The notes under the pieces were generated by a model. It worked only from the letters and a program-made list of their open reading frames with translations, was not told where the DNA came from and searched no databases. From positions 1 through 64,000 of the forward strand of contig NZ_JAUSYQ010000002.1 in assembly GCF_030816965.1 (NCBI RefSeq): a stretch of 64,000 nt of DNA, read 5' to 3'. Position numbers and translations under genes: made by a program. This DNA is from Streptomyces canus (GTDB taxonomy: Bacteria > Actinomycetota > Actinomycetes > Streptomycetales > Streptomycetaceae). Shown here in pieces: positions 18,737 to 28,716 of the stretch. The number at the start of each line of letters is the position of its first letter. The stretch's first letter is position 1.

Positions 18737-19166
18737 AAGACCCCCCAAGTGATACGTACAGGCAGCTGATCATTATCGCCTGATGCGAGCCGGTGTTGCG
18801 GACTGTCTCGACCAGCAGCACCTCACCCGTCTGCACCGACGTCGACGTGGTTTCGGTGGCCGCCACGAGCGCGGTGAGGAGGGGTTCGTCAGCCGGGGTG
18901 TGGGCGTCGACCTGGGCGAGAACGGCGACCTGGTCGTCGGGGTGAAGGTGCGGGGGCAAGGCGGAGCCGAGCTGGCGGTGCAGCCGTGACCAGGAAGTGG
19001 TGGAGCGCTCGTGGGCGGCCTTTTTCAACGCGCCGCGTACCGCGGCCGTCACCTCGTTGACCTTCGCTTCGGTCAGCCGCTCCCGCTCCACGTTCCGGGC
19101 TCGGCCGCCCGTGCGGCCGTCGGCCCCGTCCTCGTGCGTCAGGCCGGGAGGGTGGTCGTGTGCCAT
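18717..19166 (-). CDS. Unknown helical protein with IS-derived C-terminal tail
   Basis: About 149 residues from ATG 19166. The core (ERERLTEAKVNEVTAAVRGA; WSRLHRQLGSALPPHLHPDD; QVAVLAQVDAHTPADEPLLT) is helical and not assigned to a family I know. The end, TGEVLLVETVRNTGSHQAIM, resembles the start of IS1380 transposases (compare AVLLLETVRKTGLAHA in the relic at 47.3 kb), so the original 3' end was probably replaced by an IS fragment between 18,720 and 18,840. Confidence 0.45.
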   Translation of the reverse strand: MAHDHPPGLTHEDGADGRTGGRARNVERERLTEAKVNEVTAAVRGALKKAAHERSTTSWSRLHRQLGSALPPHLHPDDQVAVLAQVDAHTPADEPLLTALVAATETTSTSVQTGEVLLVETVRNTGSHQAIMISCLYVSLGGSCESESA

Positions 19167-19232
19167 GACCTCACACTCGCCCGATAGCAGCCCTGTCCGG
19201 GCAGGCGGAGCCCTCGGCAGGGACAACGCGAA

Positions 19233-19263
19233 GCCCCGGCTGGACGGGGAGGCCAGCCGGGGC
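19233..19263. terminator. Hairpin terminator between RHS operon and upstream gene
   Basis: GCCCCGGCTGG (19233-19243) and CCAGCCGGGGC (19253-19263) form a perfect 11-bp stem with a 9-base loop. It lies about 130 bp past the stop of the membrane-protein gene at 19390 and just before the start of the gene at 19166, where it would end RHS operon transcription. No U-tract follows, as is usual in Streptomyces. Confidence 0.6.
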
Positions 19264-19389
19264 CGTGTGCGGAGGGTGGGTCGCTCCGCAATCTACTGGG
19301 TGGTCTGCGGTTTTGTGGGCGCCTGGATGTACGGGCGGGGGTGGGCCGGGCAGGCGGTCCGCAGTCCCGCGCACCCGGCCACGTTGTCA

Positions 19390-19881
19390 CTATCGTTGCA
19401 GTTTCTCGGCCAGGGTGGCCGCTATCCGCCTTCCGGTCCAGCTGGGGAAGAAGAAGGGGTGCCGTGGTGCTGTTTCCACGGCCAGCCGGTCGCCGGTCAC
19501 GGCCACGTGGGCGGTGCCGAGCCATCGGGCGGGGGCGCGGAGGATCACATGCCACCGCTGGTCGCCGAGCGAGGTCACGCCGTCGACTCTCGGTGCCGCC
19601 ATCAGGGCCTCTTCGATGCCCTGCGGGGTGGAGGCCGCCGGGATGGGAATGTCGATGCGTTCGATGCCGAGTATCGAACGCGCCTCCAGTCCCGATCCCG
19701 TTCGTGCCTTCACCAGCCGTGGGATGGTGACGATGAGGGCCGCCGCCATCCCCGCGAACGGGGCTCGCTCGACCGCGTGACGCAGCGCCGTGTCTGCTCC
19801 GAAGAAGATCAGTCCTTCAGCGAAGAGCAGCACGCCGATGATCAGGAACGCGAGGGCTGCCTGGGCGAGCAGCATCCGCAC
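19390..19881 (-). CDS. Small membrane protein, candidate RHS immunity partner
   Basis: About 164 residues starting at GTG 19881, 33 bp after the RHS stop. Two hydrophobic segments (LLAQAALAFLIIGVLLFAEG and PFAGMAAALIVTIPRL) precede a soluble C-terminal part with beta strands (QRWHVILRAPARW; TAHVAVTGDRLAVETAPRHP) and a final ATLAEKLQR helix. I do not recognise a characterised family. Immunity genes of RHS toxins normally lie directly downstream of the toxin tip. Together with the hydrophobic tip this makes an inner-membrane immunity role plausible, but that is inference. Confidence 0.55.
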   Translation of the reverse strand: MRMLLAQAALAFLIIGVLLFAEGLIFFGADTALRHAVERAPFAGMAAALIVTIPRLVKARTGSGLEARSILGIERIDIPIPAASTPQGIEEALMAAPRVDGVTSLGDQRWHVILRAPARWLGTAHVAVTGDRLAVETAPRHPFFFPSWTGRRIAATLAEKLQR

Positions 19882-19913
19882 CGCGAGTACGAGGGGGTGT
19901 CCGTCGGCACTGC

Positions 19914-22900
19914 TTACCTCTTGACGCAATTCTTGCCTCCAACCTCTTCCGGATACAGCGGGGCGTACCAGCGGAACACATGCCGGCCGTAATACCCGTA
20001 CTGAGGAAACGTCGTCTTGATCGCCATGCACTTGTGATCCATGTGGGCCTCATCGGCGACGTCGATGAGCCAGGACGCCCAGATCGCAAAGACGCCCGCG
20101 ACCGCGACTCCGCACCAGGCGTCTCCGTCGCACATCAGAGTTCCGACGATGGCGCCCAGGACCGCACCCCCGGCCGCGAAGACCCAGCCGTGCCGGGCGA
20201 AGTAGTTGTACATCGACTCGGTGGCCTTGCGCGACAGGTAGAACGTGCAGGTGATGTATCCGCAGGTGTGGTGGACTGCGGCGGCGCCGGCGAGGTCCAC
20301 CTGGTTCACCGGGTCCTGGTTGGTGTAGTCGTATGGGTTTGCGCTGCCTCCTGAGACAGGATCCGCAGACAGGAATCGTCCGGTGTCCGGGTTGTAGAGG
20401 CGAACGCCCATGAGCATGATCCCGGATGATGCTTCCGAGTTGCGGCGTGCCTGGCCCAGCCATCCGTAACGAGCCGTTCCCGTGGCGTTCCCGAATTCGT
20501 CGTAGCTGAGTGCCGTAGCGGTAGTGGTGCTGAGCGCGAGTTGGACGGCGATGTCACCGTGAAGGTTGGCGATCTGGAGTGTGGTGTTGCCGCTGGCGCT
20601 GGTGGTGGCGGCCAGGGCGCCGGTGAGGTCTTCGACGTTGCGGGTGATGTTGCCGTTGGTGTCTTCGGCGGCCCAGGTGGGGCTGTCGCCGTCATCCGCG
20701 TAGTGGGTGGTGCGGGATGCGCTGGTCGTCCATGTGCTGCCCCCGTCAGTGCTGGTCTGGGTGGTCCAGGAAGCGAGGCGGTGGGCGGCGTCGAGGGCCC
20801 AGGTCTGTTTGGTCGTGCTGGTGGTTTCCTGGCGGACGAGGTCGTTGGTGTAGTAGGCGAGGCTGGTGCCGTCGGGCAGTGAGGTGGTACGGCCGAAGGC
20901 ATCGTAGGTGTAGCCGGTGTCGGTGATGCGGTCGGCGCTGTCGTAGGTGTGAGCGGTGGTGGTTGTCGTGCTCGTGGCCGTCGTGGTGTCAGCGCAGTCG
21001 GTGCTGCTGGAGGTGGCGGCCAGGCCGGTCCGGTTGAAGCTGGCGCTGCTGGCGAAGCTGTAGCTGCGAGTGGTGCAGGCGGAGCCTGTGTCGTCGCTGG
21101 CCTGGGTGAGGCGGTTGGCGACGTCGTAGCTGTAGGCGCTGGCGGTGGTGACGCCGTTGTTCTCTGTGTGGCCGGCTTCTTGGCCGTTGGCGGTGTAGTC
21201 GGCGTTGTCGGTCAGGACGGGGGTTTTGCTGGCGTCGGCGTAGGCGCGGGTGGTCGGTGCGCCGGTGGTGTCGTAGGTCTGGGTGAGGGTGTAGCTGCCG
21301 GGGAGGGTTTCACCGGTGAAGTTACCGTCGGCGTCGTAGGTGGCGGCGCTGAAGGCGCCGGCGACGGAGTCGGTGAGAGTTGCGGGCAGGCCGGTGGTGG
21401 CATCGTAGGTGTAGGTGGTGGTGGAGGGCGCCGAGTCGGTGCGGCTGACGGGGCGGTCAGAGGGGTCGTAGGCGGTGGTGGTGGAGTTACCGGCGCCGTC
21501 GTCGTAGGTCATCTGGCGGCCGAGTTTGTCGTAGGTTGCCGTAATGGTCTGACTGTTGGAGGTCACTGACGAAACGGCGCCGGTGGCGGTGTCGTAGGTG
21601 TAGGTCGTAGCTGGCGTGGCGGTGCCCGCGCCACCGGTGGTGGTGACCGTGTGGGTTCTCTCGGCGCTGTCGTAGGCGGTGGTGGTCGTGCGGGTGGTGC
21701 CGTTTGCTGTCTCGGTCAGGGTCTTGACCTGGCCGTAGCTGTCGTATGTGTAGGTCTGGGTGGGAAGTTGGTTCGGGTTGCTGCCGGCGCCCGTGATGGT
21801 GCTCGCGGGGGTCTTGGTGCACACCAGGCCGGCCCACTCGGGGTGGCCTGCGCAGGTTCCGGTGCCGGTGCCGGTGTAGTAGGTGGTCAGCGTGGTCTTG
21901 GCGTCGGAGCCGGAGGAGGTCGGCTGGATTTCCTTGGTCTGGTTGCCGTCGCTGTCGTAGCTGTAGGTGGTAGTGATGGTCAGGCCCGAGGGATCGGTGA
22001 CCGTGGTCAGCGGACGGCCGGTGGTCCAGTTGTAGGTCGTGGCCGTGATCTGCCGGTCGCCGTCGGACGGGTAAAGGGGGACGGCAGCTCCGGTGGTGGC
22101 AGAGGTCAGCAGGTCGGAGACGCCGGCGTTGCTGGGACGGTTCTCGTCGTAGGCAATGGCGGTGTGGGAGCGAGCGAGCGTTTCCGAACCCGGTGGCAGG
22201 TCGGCCGCGCTGGCCCCGCCGGACACGGTGTGCTGGAGGGTGATGGTGTGCAGGGGCCCCAAGACATCCGTCACCAGCGAGGAGCCGTCCGCTGCTGTTG
22301 TGTAGCTCGTTGCGGTGGACAACAACAGTGCCGCGTCGGCCGTGCTGCCGGCGTTGGCGATCGCGCCGGCTACCAGGGGGTCGGCGCTGGTCGTGGTGCC
22401 GAGGGCCAGTTCACGGTTGGCCGCGGTCAGCTGACGAGTGGTGTTGCCCAGGGTGTCGTACTGGGTGGTAGTGATGTGGCCGCCCGGGCTCGCGGTGTTG
22501 ACGTGCAGGCCGTTCGCGTCCATGTAGCTGATGGTCGCCTTGGCGTAACCGCCGGACCCGAGGGTGGTGCCGTCGTGGTTGGACGGGACGGAGGTGGGCG
22601 GGAAGATGGCGGTGCCCAGGGTGGGGTTGTCGGTCTGTGCCCACTTCGCGGTTGTCGTTGCTGACAGATCGTAGGGGGCTGCTGAGCCGGAGACCGGGAC
22701 GTCGTAGACGACGCTCGTGGTGGCTGTTCCACCGTCGGTGGTGTTGGTGGTGTCGGACTTGAGGGTCGGGCGCGATGCGGTCAGCAGCATGCCGTCGCCC
22801 GCGTCGCCGTTGGTGCCGACCTTGCCGTAGGTGAAAGTCCACGGCAGCTGGCCGGGCGGGGTCAGAGTGGCGACCCGTCCGGCACTGTCGTAGGTGTAGC

Positions 22901-25900
22901 CGGTCTTCAGGGGGGTGGACAGCCGTGGGTCCCAGGCATGGGTGAGCTGGCCGCTGCTGGTGTAGTCATAAGCAGCTATGGGCGTGAAGGTGGCGGCCGA
23001 GGCGCCCGGGGCCGTGGACCACAGGTTGATCTGCTGTACCTGGCCCGCGTAATTGCCGGGCGTCGAGGCGGTCGCGGTGGTGGATGGCGCGTAGACGAAC
23101 TCCAGCACACGGCAGCCCACAGTGGACGGATCACCGGCGCAGGCGGCCGCGGAGACGGCGCTGCTGGGGGCGATGACGTACTGCGGCTCGGCCAGGTACC
23201 CACTACCGCCGGACACCGCGACCGCACGCGAGACCACCGTCGTGGTGTTCGCCGAAGCGCTGGAGACCGTGTAGGACGTGGCGAGCTGCCAGGTCGCCGA
23301 GCTGCTGTTGGGCTTGGTGAAAGTGGCCGTGGTGCCGTCGGTTCCCTGCAGTGTGAACGTGGCTCCGGACAACGTGCCAGTCATGGTCAGGCTCTCGGAG
23401 CCCGGCTGCGGGGTCCAAGTACCGGCGGTGGCGTTCAGGAGAGTGAAGCCGGTCGAGGCACCGGTGGAGTTCACCACGGCGACCGAGCTGGCAGAGGTCT
23501 GCTTGATGTATCCCCAGTCGGAAGCGGTGGCGGTGATGCCGGAGATCCAGTTGGGGCCGAAGATCGCAACCTGGCCGTCCTGCCCGGACGCGCCCTGCGG
23601 GTCACGGGAGGAGAACGTTCGGGTCACCGACGCCCCGAACGCGGAGGCGTCCGTGGTGTCCAGACTGTAGTCGCCGGTGAGCAGGTTCACGGCGCCCGGA
23701 CCGATGTCCTCGGTGGGTGCGTTGTCGGCCTTGCGATCGATGGTGACGGTGGCCGAGCTGGTGGCGTAGGTGTTCGTGCCGTCGGTGAACAGCGCCCGCA
23801 CCTGCACGGGGCCGTCGTCGGAGAGCTGGCTGGTGGCGGCCCAGTCCAGGCCGACAGGCTGGGAGGACGCGGAGAAGGCCAGCGGCCAGGACGAGAGGGC
23901 CGAGCCGTCCGAGGACTTGGTGACGTAGGTGAGCGGAATGGGCTGCCAGCCATAGGGGTCGGCGGACCCGATTTCGTACTGGTACGTCACCCCGGTGAAC
24001 GCTCCCGACTGGGTGGCAGACAGCGTCACGTCGTCGTCCGTCGTGTCCCCGGTCGTCGGGGAGTTGAGGCTCGCCTTGCCCACGCCGAAGGAGTAGGAGG
24101 TGGTGGAGGTGGAGAGGTTGCCGCCGGAGTCGATGGTCTTCGCGGAGAAGGTGTGCCAGCCGTTGGCCGGGGTGATGTGGACGGTCAGCGGGTCTCCGCC
24201 GTTGCCGTCAGTGGTGTCGAACACCTTGTTGGGGACGGCTGAGTTGTCCAGGCCCCATTCGTAGCCCTGCCCGTCACTCGAAGAGGTGTCGAGTGTGCAG
24301 GTCGCACCGCTGCTGGACTTGTCCGTCCAGGCGCCGGACGGATACGCGTCGCAGGAGATCGTGGGGGCAGCGGGCTTGGCGACGTTCGGCACGAAGTAGA
24401 GGTAGGACGACCAAGTGCCGTAGTCGGTGCCGTCGTAGCCGCGTACCCGCATCCGCAGGTGCGAGGCCGCGAGCTGACTCGCGGACGGGATGGTCACGGT
24501 GGCGGTGGCCCCTGAGGAGACCGAGGAGGAGGTGGCGGTGTAGGAGTACGAGGTCTCCCCCGTGTAGGCCGGGTCGTTGGTGATCTCGAACTGGGCCTTG
24601 ACTGTCGAGCCGTCCGGGTCAGTGACCTTGGCGGACAGCGTCGGGGTGTAGGTGGTGACGTACCGCTTGCCGCTGTAGGCATTCACCGAGGACGGGGAGA
24701 CCGCTGGGGAGGTTGGTGTCGCCGGGTAGGAGTTGTAGTTCACCACCAGCTTCGGCGCATAGCCGGAGGTCGTGTAGTTCGCCGAGCGGAAGCGGCGCCA
24801 GGTCGTCGAATCGCTCTCGTCGGCGCTGCGCAGCTGGAGACCGTAGTTGGTGGAACCGTCCGCCCATGCCTGCACGATCGACTGGAGATCCCAGTTCGAC
24901 CAGGCTGCCGGGCAGGAAGAGGAGTACCCCCAGTGACCGGTGTTGGTCGCCATCCCGGTGGTCGTGGTGGACGGCTGGGCGCCCCAGGTGATCGAACTGG
25001 AGGACCATGTGGAGGTGATGCGGCGGGCCTGCGTGGCGGCGCCAGAGGTGGAGCAGGTCGCGGAGTAGTAGTTGTACAGAGACATCGTCGCCGACGTGAT
25101 GTCCTTGCCGGCGAACTTCGACACGTCGAACTTGAGATAGGAGCGGGCGGTGTCCGTACCGGAGTCGTATGTGCCGGACTTCAGCTCCTGCGAAGAGATC
25201 TGTGAGTCCGGGTAGTCGGGGTTCTGCACCCAGGTGTCGGTGGTGACGGCCAGCGTGGAGGTCGGGTCGACCGTGACCGGGTAGGTCGCCGCGGCCAGGA
25301 ACTCCGGATCAGGGGTCAGGACCAGGGTCTGGGAGCCGTCGTCGGCAGTCTCGACCTTGGTGGCCACCTGCTCGGTGTTGGCAGACTCTCCCGAAGCCGG
25401 GTCCTTGGACGCGTCCCACATCGTCGGCGCCGGCGCTTCGACAACCAGCTTGTTGTCGCTGTCCTTGAGGAGCAGGTGCCCCGAGTCCGCTTGGGACAGC
25501 GTCAGCCCGTGCAGGTTCAGGGGGATCCGGTACGTCGGTGTGGCGTCAGTCGGCTGCTGGGCGAGGACCAGATCCTCGGAGAAGCCCTGAGCAAGGGCCG
25601 CGACCTTCAAGGTCTGGCCATCACCGAGGTCGTATGAGGCGGTGTTGCCCTTCACTGATGGATCCGGCAGCTTCGACGCCCAGTCCATCCCGAAGCTGGT
25701 CTTGCCCTTCGTCACCGAGGCGAGTTGCTTGTCGCCACCGTCGGAGACCGCGATGTCGGCGGCTGCCGTCTCCGGGGCAAGCTCGGCACCCGCATCGGAC
25801 AACGTAGTGTCGACATTCTGCCAACTGCCGTCGTCCTGCTTGACCCGGATCGGACCCGCATACACCTCGGTGGAGAAGGTTCCATCCGGAAGCGCGTACG

Positions 25901-26177
25901 TCGTGGCATCCGACGTGCGGTCGCTGAGCGCCTCAATGCGGCGATTCTGCAGCCGGGCCATGAGCAGGGCCGACGTCTCGTCCTGCGCCTCGGCTGGACC
26001 GTAGCTCTGAGTGGAGTCCGAGGAGTCGCTGACGGCGGTCGTGGAACTGGGCGTGGCAAAGGCCATCCCTGTGCCCTCCGTGATGAGGGCCGCATCCACG
26101 GCAAGGAGCAGCACAAGCGCTGCCGCGACTTGACGGATCTGTCTGTGCTTGCTTCTGAGCATGGGTCTGCGACGCAT
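19914..26177 (-). CDS. Secreted RHS-repeat protein with hydrophobic toxin-like tip
   Basis: 2,087 residues. Signal peptide near IRQVAAALVLLLAVDAALIT. Residues around 300-490 form a DNRLRE-type domain (YLKFDVSKF..., YGLQLRSADES). Ig-like modules follow, then a long RHS/YD-repeat shell with YDSAGRVATLTPPG, YTYDSYGQVKTL, YDKLGRQMTYDDG and similar units. The RHS core signature is GIMLMGVRLYNPDTGRFLSA then DPVSGGSANPYDYTNQDPVN and VDLAG. After it comes a unique 123-residue tip: two Cys near the start (HTCGYITC), a pair of Gly/Ala-rich hydrophobic helices (GWVFAAGGAVLGAIVGTLMC; WCGVAVAGVFAIWASWLIDV) and a basic/aromatic tail ending GGKNCVKR. RHS shells encapsulate C-terminal toxins in polymorphic toxin systems. 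The helix pair suggests a membrane-acting tip. ATG 26177 is chosen for the G-rich site before it. Confidence 0.85.
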   Translation of the reverse strand: MRRRPMLRSKHRQIRQVAAALVLLLAVDAALITEGTGMAFATPSSTTAVSDSSDSTQSYGPAEAQDETSALLMARLQNRRIEALSDRTSDATTYALPDGTFSTEVYAGPIRVKQDDGSWQNVDTTLSDAGAELAPETAAADIAVSDGGDKQLASVTKGKTSFGMDWASKLPDPSVKGNTASYDLGDGQTLKVAALAQGFSEDLVLAQQPTDATPTYRIPLNLHGLTLSQADSGHLLLKDSDNKLVVEAPAPTMWDASKDPASGESANTEQVATKVETADDGSQTLVLTPDPEFLAAATYPVTVDPTSTLAVTTDTWVQNPDYPDSQISSQELKSGTYDSGTDTARSYLKFDVSKFAGKDITSATMSLYNYYSATCSTSGAATQARRITSTWSSSSITWGAQPSTTTTGMATNTGHWGYSSSCPAAWSNWDLQSIVQAWADGSTNYGLQLRSADESDSTTWRRFRSANYTTSGYAPKLVVNYNSYPATPTSPAVSPSSVNAYSGKRYVTTYTPTLSAKVTDPDGSTVKAQFEITNDPAYTGETSYSYTATSSSVSSGATATVTIPSASQLAASHLRMRVRGYDGTDYGTWSSYLYFVPNVAKPAAPTISCDAYPSGAWTDKSSSGATCTLDTSSSDGQGYEWGLDNSAVPNKVFDTTDGNGGDPLTVHITPANGWHTFSAKTIDSGGNLSTSTTSYSFGVGKASLNSPTTGDTTDDDVTLSATQSGAFTGVTYQYEIGSADPYGWQPIPLTYVTKSSDGSALSSWPLAFSASSQPVGLDWAATSQLSDDGPVQVRALFTDGTNTYATSSATVTIDRKADNAPTEDIGPGAVNLLTGDYSLDTTDASAFGASVTRTFSSRDPQGASGQDGQVAIFGPNWISGITATASDWGYIKQTSASSVAVVNSTGASTGFTLLNATAGTWTPQPGSESLTMTGTLSGATFTLQGTDGTTATFTKPNSSSATWQLATSYTVSSASANTTTVVSRAVAVSGGSGYLAEPQYVIAPSSAVSAAACAGDPSTVGCRVLEFVYAPSTTATASTPGNYAGQVQQINLWSTAPGASAATFTPIAAYDYTSSGQLTHAWDPRLSTPLKTGYTYDSAGRVATLTPPGQLPWTFTYGKVGTNGDAGDGMLLTASRPTLKSDTTNTTDGGTATTSVVYDVPVSGSAAPYDLSATTTAKWAQTDNPTLGTAIFPPTSVPSNHDGTTLGSGGYAKATISYMDANGLHVNTASPGGHITTTQYDTLGNTTRQLTAANRELALGTTTSADPLVAGAIANAGSTADAALLLSTATSYTTAADGSSLVTDVLGPLHTITLQHTVSGGASAADLPPGSETLARSHTAIAYDENRPSNAGVSDLLTSATTGAAVPLYPSDGDRQITATTYNWTTGRPLTTVTDPSGLTITTTYSYDSDGNQTKEIQPTSSGSDAKTTLTTYYTGTGTGTCAGHPEWAGLVCTKTPASTITGAGSNPNQLPTQTYTYDSYGQVKTLTETANGTTRTTTTAYDSAERTHTVTTTGGAGTATPATTYTYDTATGAVSSVTSNSQTITATYDKLGRQMTYDDGAGNSTTTAYDPSDRPVSRTDSAPSTTTYTYDATTGLPATLTDSVAGAFSAATYDADGNFTGETLPGSYTLTQTYDTTGAPTTRAYADASKTPVLTDNADYTANGQEAGHTENNGVTTASAYSYDVANRLTQASDDTGSACTTRSYSFASSASFNRTGLAATSSSTDCADTTTATSTTTTTAHTYDSADRITDTGYTYDAFGRTTSLPDGTSLAYYTNDLVRQETTSTTKQTWALDAAHRLASWTTQTSTDGGSTWTTSASRTTHYADDGDSPTWAAEDTNGNITRNVEDLTGALAATTSASGNTTLQIANLHGDIAVQLALSTTTATALSYDEFGNATGTARYGWLGQARRNSEASSGIMLMGVRLYNPDTGRFLSADPVSGGSANPYDYTNQDPVNQVDLAGAAAVHHTCGYITCTFYLSRKATESMYNYFARHGWVFAAGGAVLGAIVGTLMCDGDAWCGVAVAGVFAIWASWLIDVADEAHMDHKCMAIKTTFPQYGYYGRHVFRWYAPLYPEEVGGKNCVKR

Positions 26178-26198
26178 ACCTGGCCCCCCGCGTGTCAT

Positions 26199-27134
26199 GT
26201 CCGGAGATAGATGCGCGGATCTTTACATCCACTCATTGACACCCACATGTGGAATCTTTTATTCCGGTAAAAGGAAGATCAAGCAGTGCGGCTGATGGCT
26301 GGTTCGCGAGTAATCAAGGCCAGCGAACCGGGGGCAGTTTGTGCATTTTCTTACCTTCTTTGGAAGTCACACGAGGCTTCCAGGCGGACCACTCCTTGGC
26401 TGAATCTTGATAGAAAATAGGAATTTTTCTGCCTAAAACGGGGCTGTTTGCGACTCGTCGATGGCGCGAACCCGACGGCCCATAGGACTGGGAATGGCTG
26501 CGACGTTGGCAAAGCGGCCCCGTCAAGTCGGCTTCCGATGGCTCCAGTTGACGGGGCGCACGGGTGCGTATCGAGTGACGACGGTCTGCGCCCGTGAGCC
26601 TGGCCCACGGCGGCGTCCGGGCACCTTGTGCATCGGGCCAGCAGCCCAGAACGAAGCCCCGCCGGAGGATCACCCCTCGCAACCAAGGTCCTGACGTGGC
26701 GCCCGCAGCCGGCGTCAGGACCGTCACCACACAATGAGGCTCCATGTACGAGCCCGAGGCTCAGCGGTACGTCGACGTGATCACCGATGGGTCAAAACCC
26801 TGCTCTGACCCGCACCGCGCACCAGCAGCTGTCGGCCACTGCCAGGCCCCGGAAGGGCCGCCGTGCAGTGGCCGAACTGCTGTCGAGGGTCGTGAACAAA
26901 GCCAAGTGGCTACGTAGTTCTCGACGAGTGTCGTTTGTCGATGAGTTCGGATGTCATTCAAGGGTCGGTGGGCCTGTGAATGTCGGCGAGTTTCGATGTC
27001 ACCTGGGCGCATGGACAGCTCATCGGCTGGTCACTGGAGAGCACTTCCCGGCGTGGAGCACCGGGGTGGGGTTGGTCCTCAGGGATCTTGCTCATCAATC
27101 GGTTGACAATTGAGCGGCGAAAGTTGACGGGGGC
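26199..27134. other. Intergenic stretch, no supported gene
   Basis: No gene with recognisable product. The first 150 bases upstream of the RHS gene are AT-richer than the surroundings (around 26,220-26,440, including TTTTATTCCGG and GAAAATAGGAATTTTT), unusual here and likely to hold the RHS promoter or an acquired boundary. Frames between 26,740 and 27,110 are short and without domain character. Confidence 0.4.
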
Positions 27135-28598
27135 TCACGCGCTGCGGGCGCGGGCGGCCAGCAGTGAGGCCAGGAGGCACGGCGCGAGCAGCAGTCCGAA
27201 GGCGACACCGTAGCTGGCGGCGTCGGTTGAGCCGGCGCCCAGGCAGGCGTTGAACAGGGCCGAGGAGACGCCCAACACTGTTGTCTGGCCCAGGTTCTGG
27301 GTGGTCTGCATCGCGCTGCTGGCATAGCCCTGCCGCCCGGGCGGACTGTGGGTGAGTGACAGCATGGTAAGGGAAGGGGCATATATGCCCATGCCGATGG
27401 CCGCGATGACCATGGCCGATGCGGCGGTGTACGTGGGCGTCGCGGGAATCGTTCCGGTGATCGCGACCACGACCGCAGCTGCCTGCACGAGTGCACCGGC
27501 CGCGACCAGGCGGTGGCGAGGGCAATGCTCCAGCAGACGGCCTTGCACCCAGGAGGAGCCAGCCCAGGCCACGGCAGCACCGGTGAAGGCCAGGCCGATC
27601 GCCAAGAGAGGCGCGCCCCGATCAGTGACCAGCAGCAGGGGCACGTAAGCCTCCAGCGTGAAGAACACCCCTGAACCCAGGCCACACAGCAGCACCGTGG
27701 CAGGCAGGCCCCGCGCGGCACACCAAGTGCCCGCAGGCAGCAGTCGTGACGCGAACGCCACCAACAGGGCGAAGCCGCCCGCTGCGAACAGCAGATGGCG
27801 TATGTCCCAGCCCGAGACGCCGTACTGCCCCAACGCCGCACCCAGGCTTACCGCTGTCGCGACCATCAGCGCAGGGCGCGGCGGCCGGTGGTCCGACAGG
27901 GCGGGCGTGGCCGCCCAGGAAGGGCCACGCAGCACAGCCACCACCACCAACGCGGGCAGCACGGTGAGCGCGGCCAGGCCGAAGAACACCGCGCGCCAGG
28001 ACCACCACTCGGCCACAAGTCCCGCCAGCGGGGGACCAATGAGCGACGGGACGATCCAGCAGGCACTCATCAAGGCCAGCGCGCGCGGCCGCAGGCGGTC
28101 CGGATATGCCTGGCCAATGGCGGTGTTGATCGACACCGCGACCATCCCGCCCGCCAGCCCGTCCAGGAAGCGTCCAGCCGCCAGCTGCCAGATCGACGTG
28201 CTGGCGCCCGAGACCAGCAGGGTGGCCACGGCCAGCGCCATGCCCGCCGCCAGCGGACGCTGCGGCCCGACACGGTCTGCCCAATGGCCTCCCAGGACCC
28301 CGCCGAGCAGACTCGCGGCCACGAAGCATCCCGCCACCAGCGGGTAGAGCGACACCCCGTCCAAGTCTCGTGCGGCCGTCGGCAGTGTGGGTACCACTGC
28401 CAGCGCGGCGAGCCCGGTCAGGAACATCACCGCGGCGAAACACGACGTGGCGGCAAGGTACGTCCCGGAGAACAATCCCTCGGCTGTTTCGGATTGCGCC
28501 AGCGGACGCTCAGCCGCCGTTGTCGTGTCGGAGACCTCCACGTTCGGTTCGGTGGATGCAGGCAGGCCACTGGACGAACGCACCGGATCATCAGTCAC
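27135..28598 (-). CDS. MFS drug/metabolite exporter
   Basis: About 487 residues with 12 or more hydrophobic segments. Motif A of the major facilitator family appears as GGHWADRVGPQRPL after TM2, and ASLLGGVLGGHWADRVG and RFLDGLAGGMVAVSINTAIG fit the DHA-type exporter pattern. It probably exports a small hydrophobic compound by proton antiport; the substrate is unknown. The start is uncertain: GTG 28598 is used, but the frame is open through to the C-terminal coding region of kdpD with no stop between. Lies downstream of kdpD on the same strand, possibly co-transcribed. Confidence 0.75.
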   Translation of the reverse strand: MTDDPVRSSSGLPASTEPNVEVSDTTTAAERPLAQSETAEGLFSGTYLAATSCFAAVMFLTGLAALAVVPTLPTAARDLDGVSLYPLVAGCFVAASLLGGVLGGHWADRVGPQRPLAAGMALAVATLLVSGASTSIWQLAAGRFLDGLAGGMVAVSINTAIGQAYPDRLRPRALALMSACWIVPSLIGPPLAGLVAEWWSWRAVFFGLAALTVLPALVVVAVLRGPSWAATPALSDHRPPRPALMVATAVSLGAALGQYGVSGWDIRHLLFAAGGFALLVAFASRLLPAGTWCAARGLPATVLLCGLGSGVFFTLEAYVPLLLVTDRGAPLLAIGLAFTGAAVAWAGSSWVQGRLLEHCPRHRLVAAGALVQAAAVVVAITGTIPATPTYTAASAMVIAAIGMGIYAPSLTMLSLTHSPPGRQGYASSAMQTTQNLGQTTVLGVSSALFNACLGAGSTDAASYGVAFGLLLAPCLLASLLAARARSA

Positions 28599-28716
28599 GA
28601 GCGCACAACCTATGCGGAGCACGCGACCGCGTGCCACGCCTTTTCGGGCTGCCCGCACCTCGGACGCAGACCGGTCCCTGCCATCTGACCAGCGCAAGAA
28701 GCCCAGGGCGTCGGAG

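Noticed and set aside
22938..24242. 434-codon plus-strand frame within the RHS gene
   Set aside because: Gly/Arg/Val-rich antisense product of a repeat-containing gene; no start signal and no recognisable motif.
19914..26177. CRISPR-like periodicity in the repetitive RHS region
   Set aside because: The repeats are degenerate coding YD repeats with no identical direct repeats and spacers; no cas genes.
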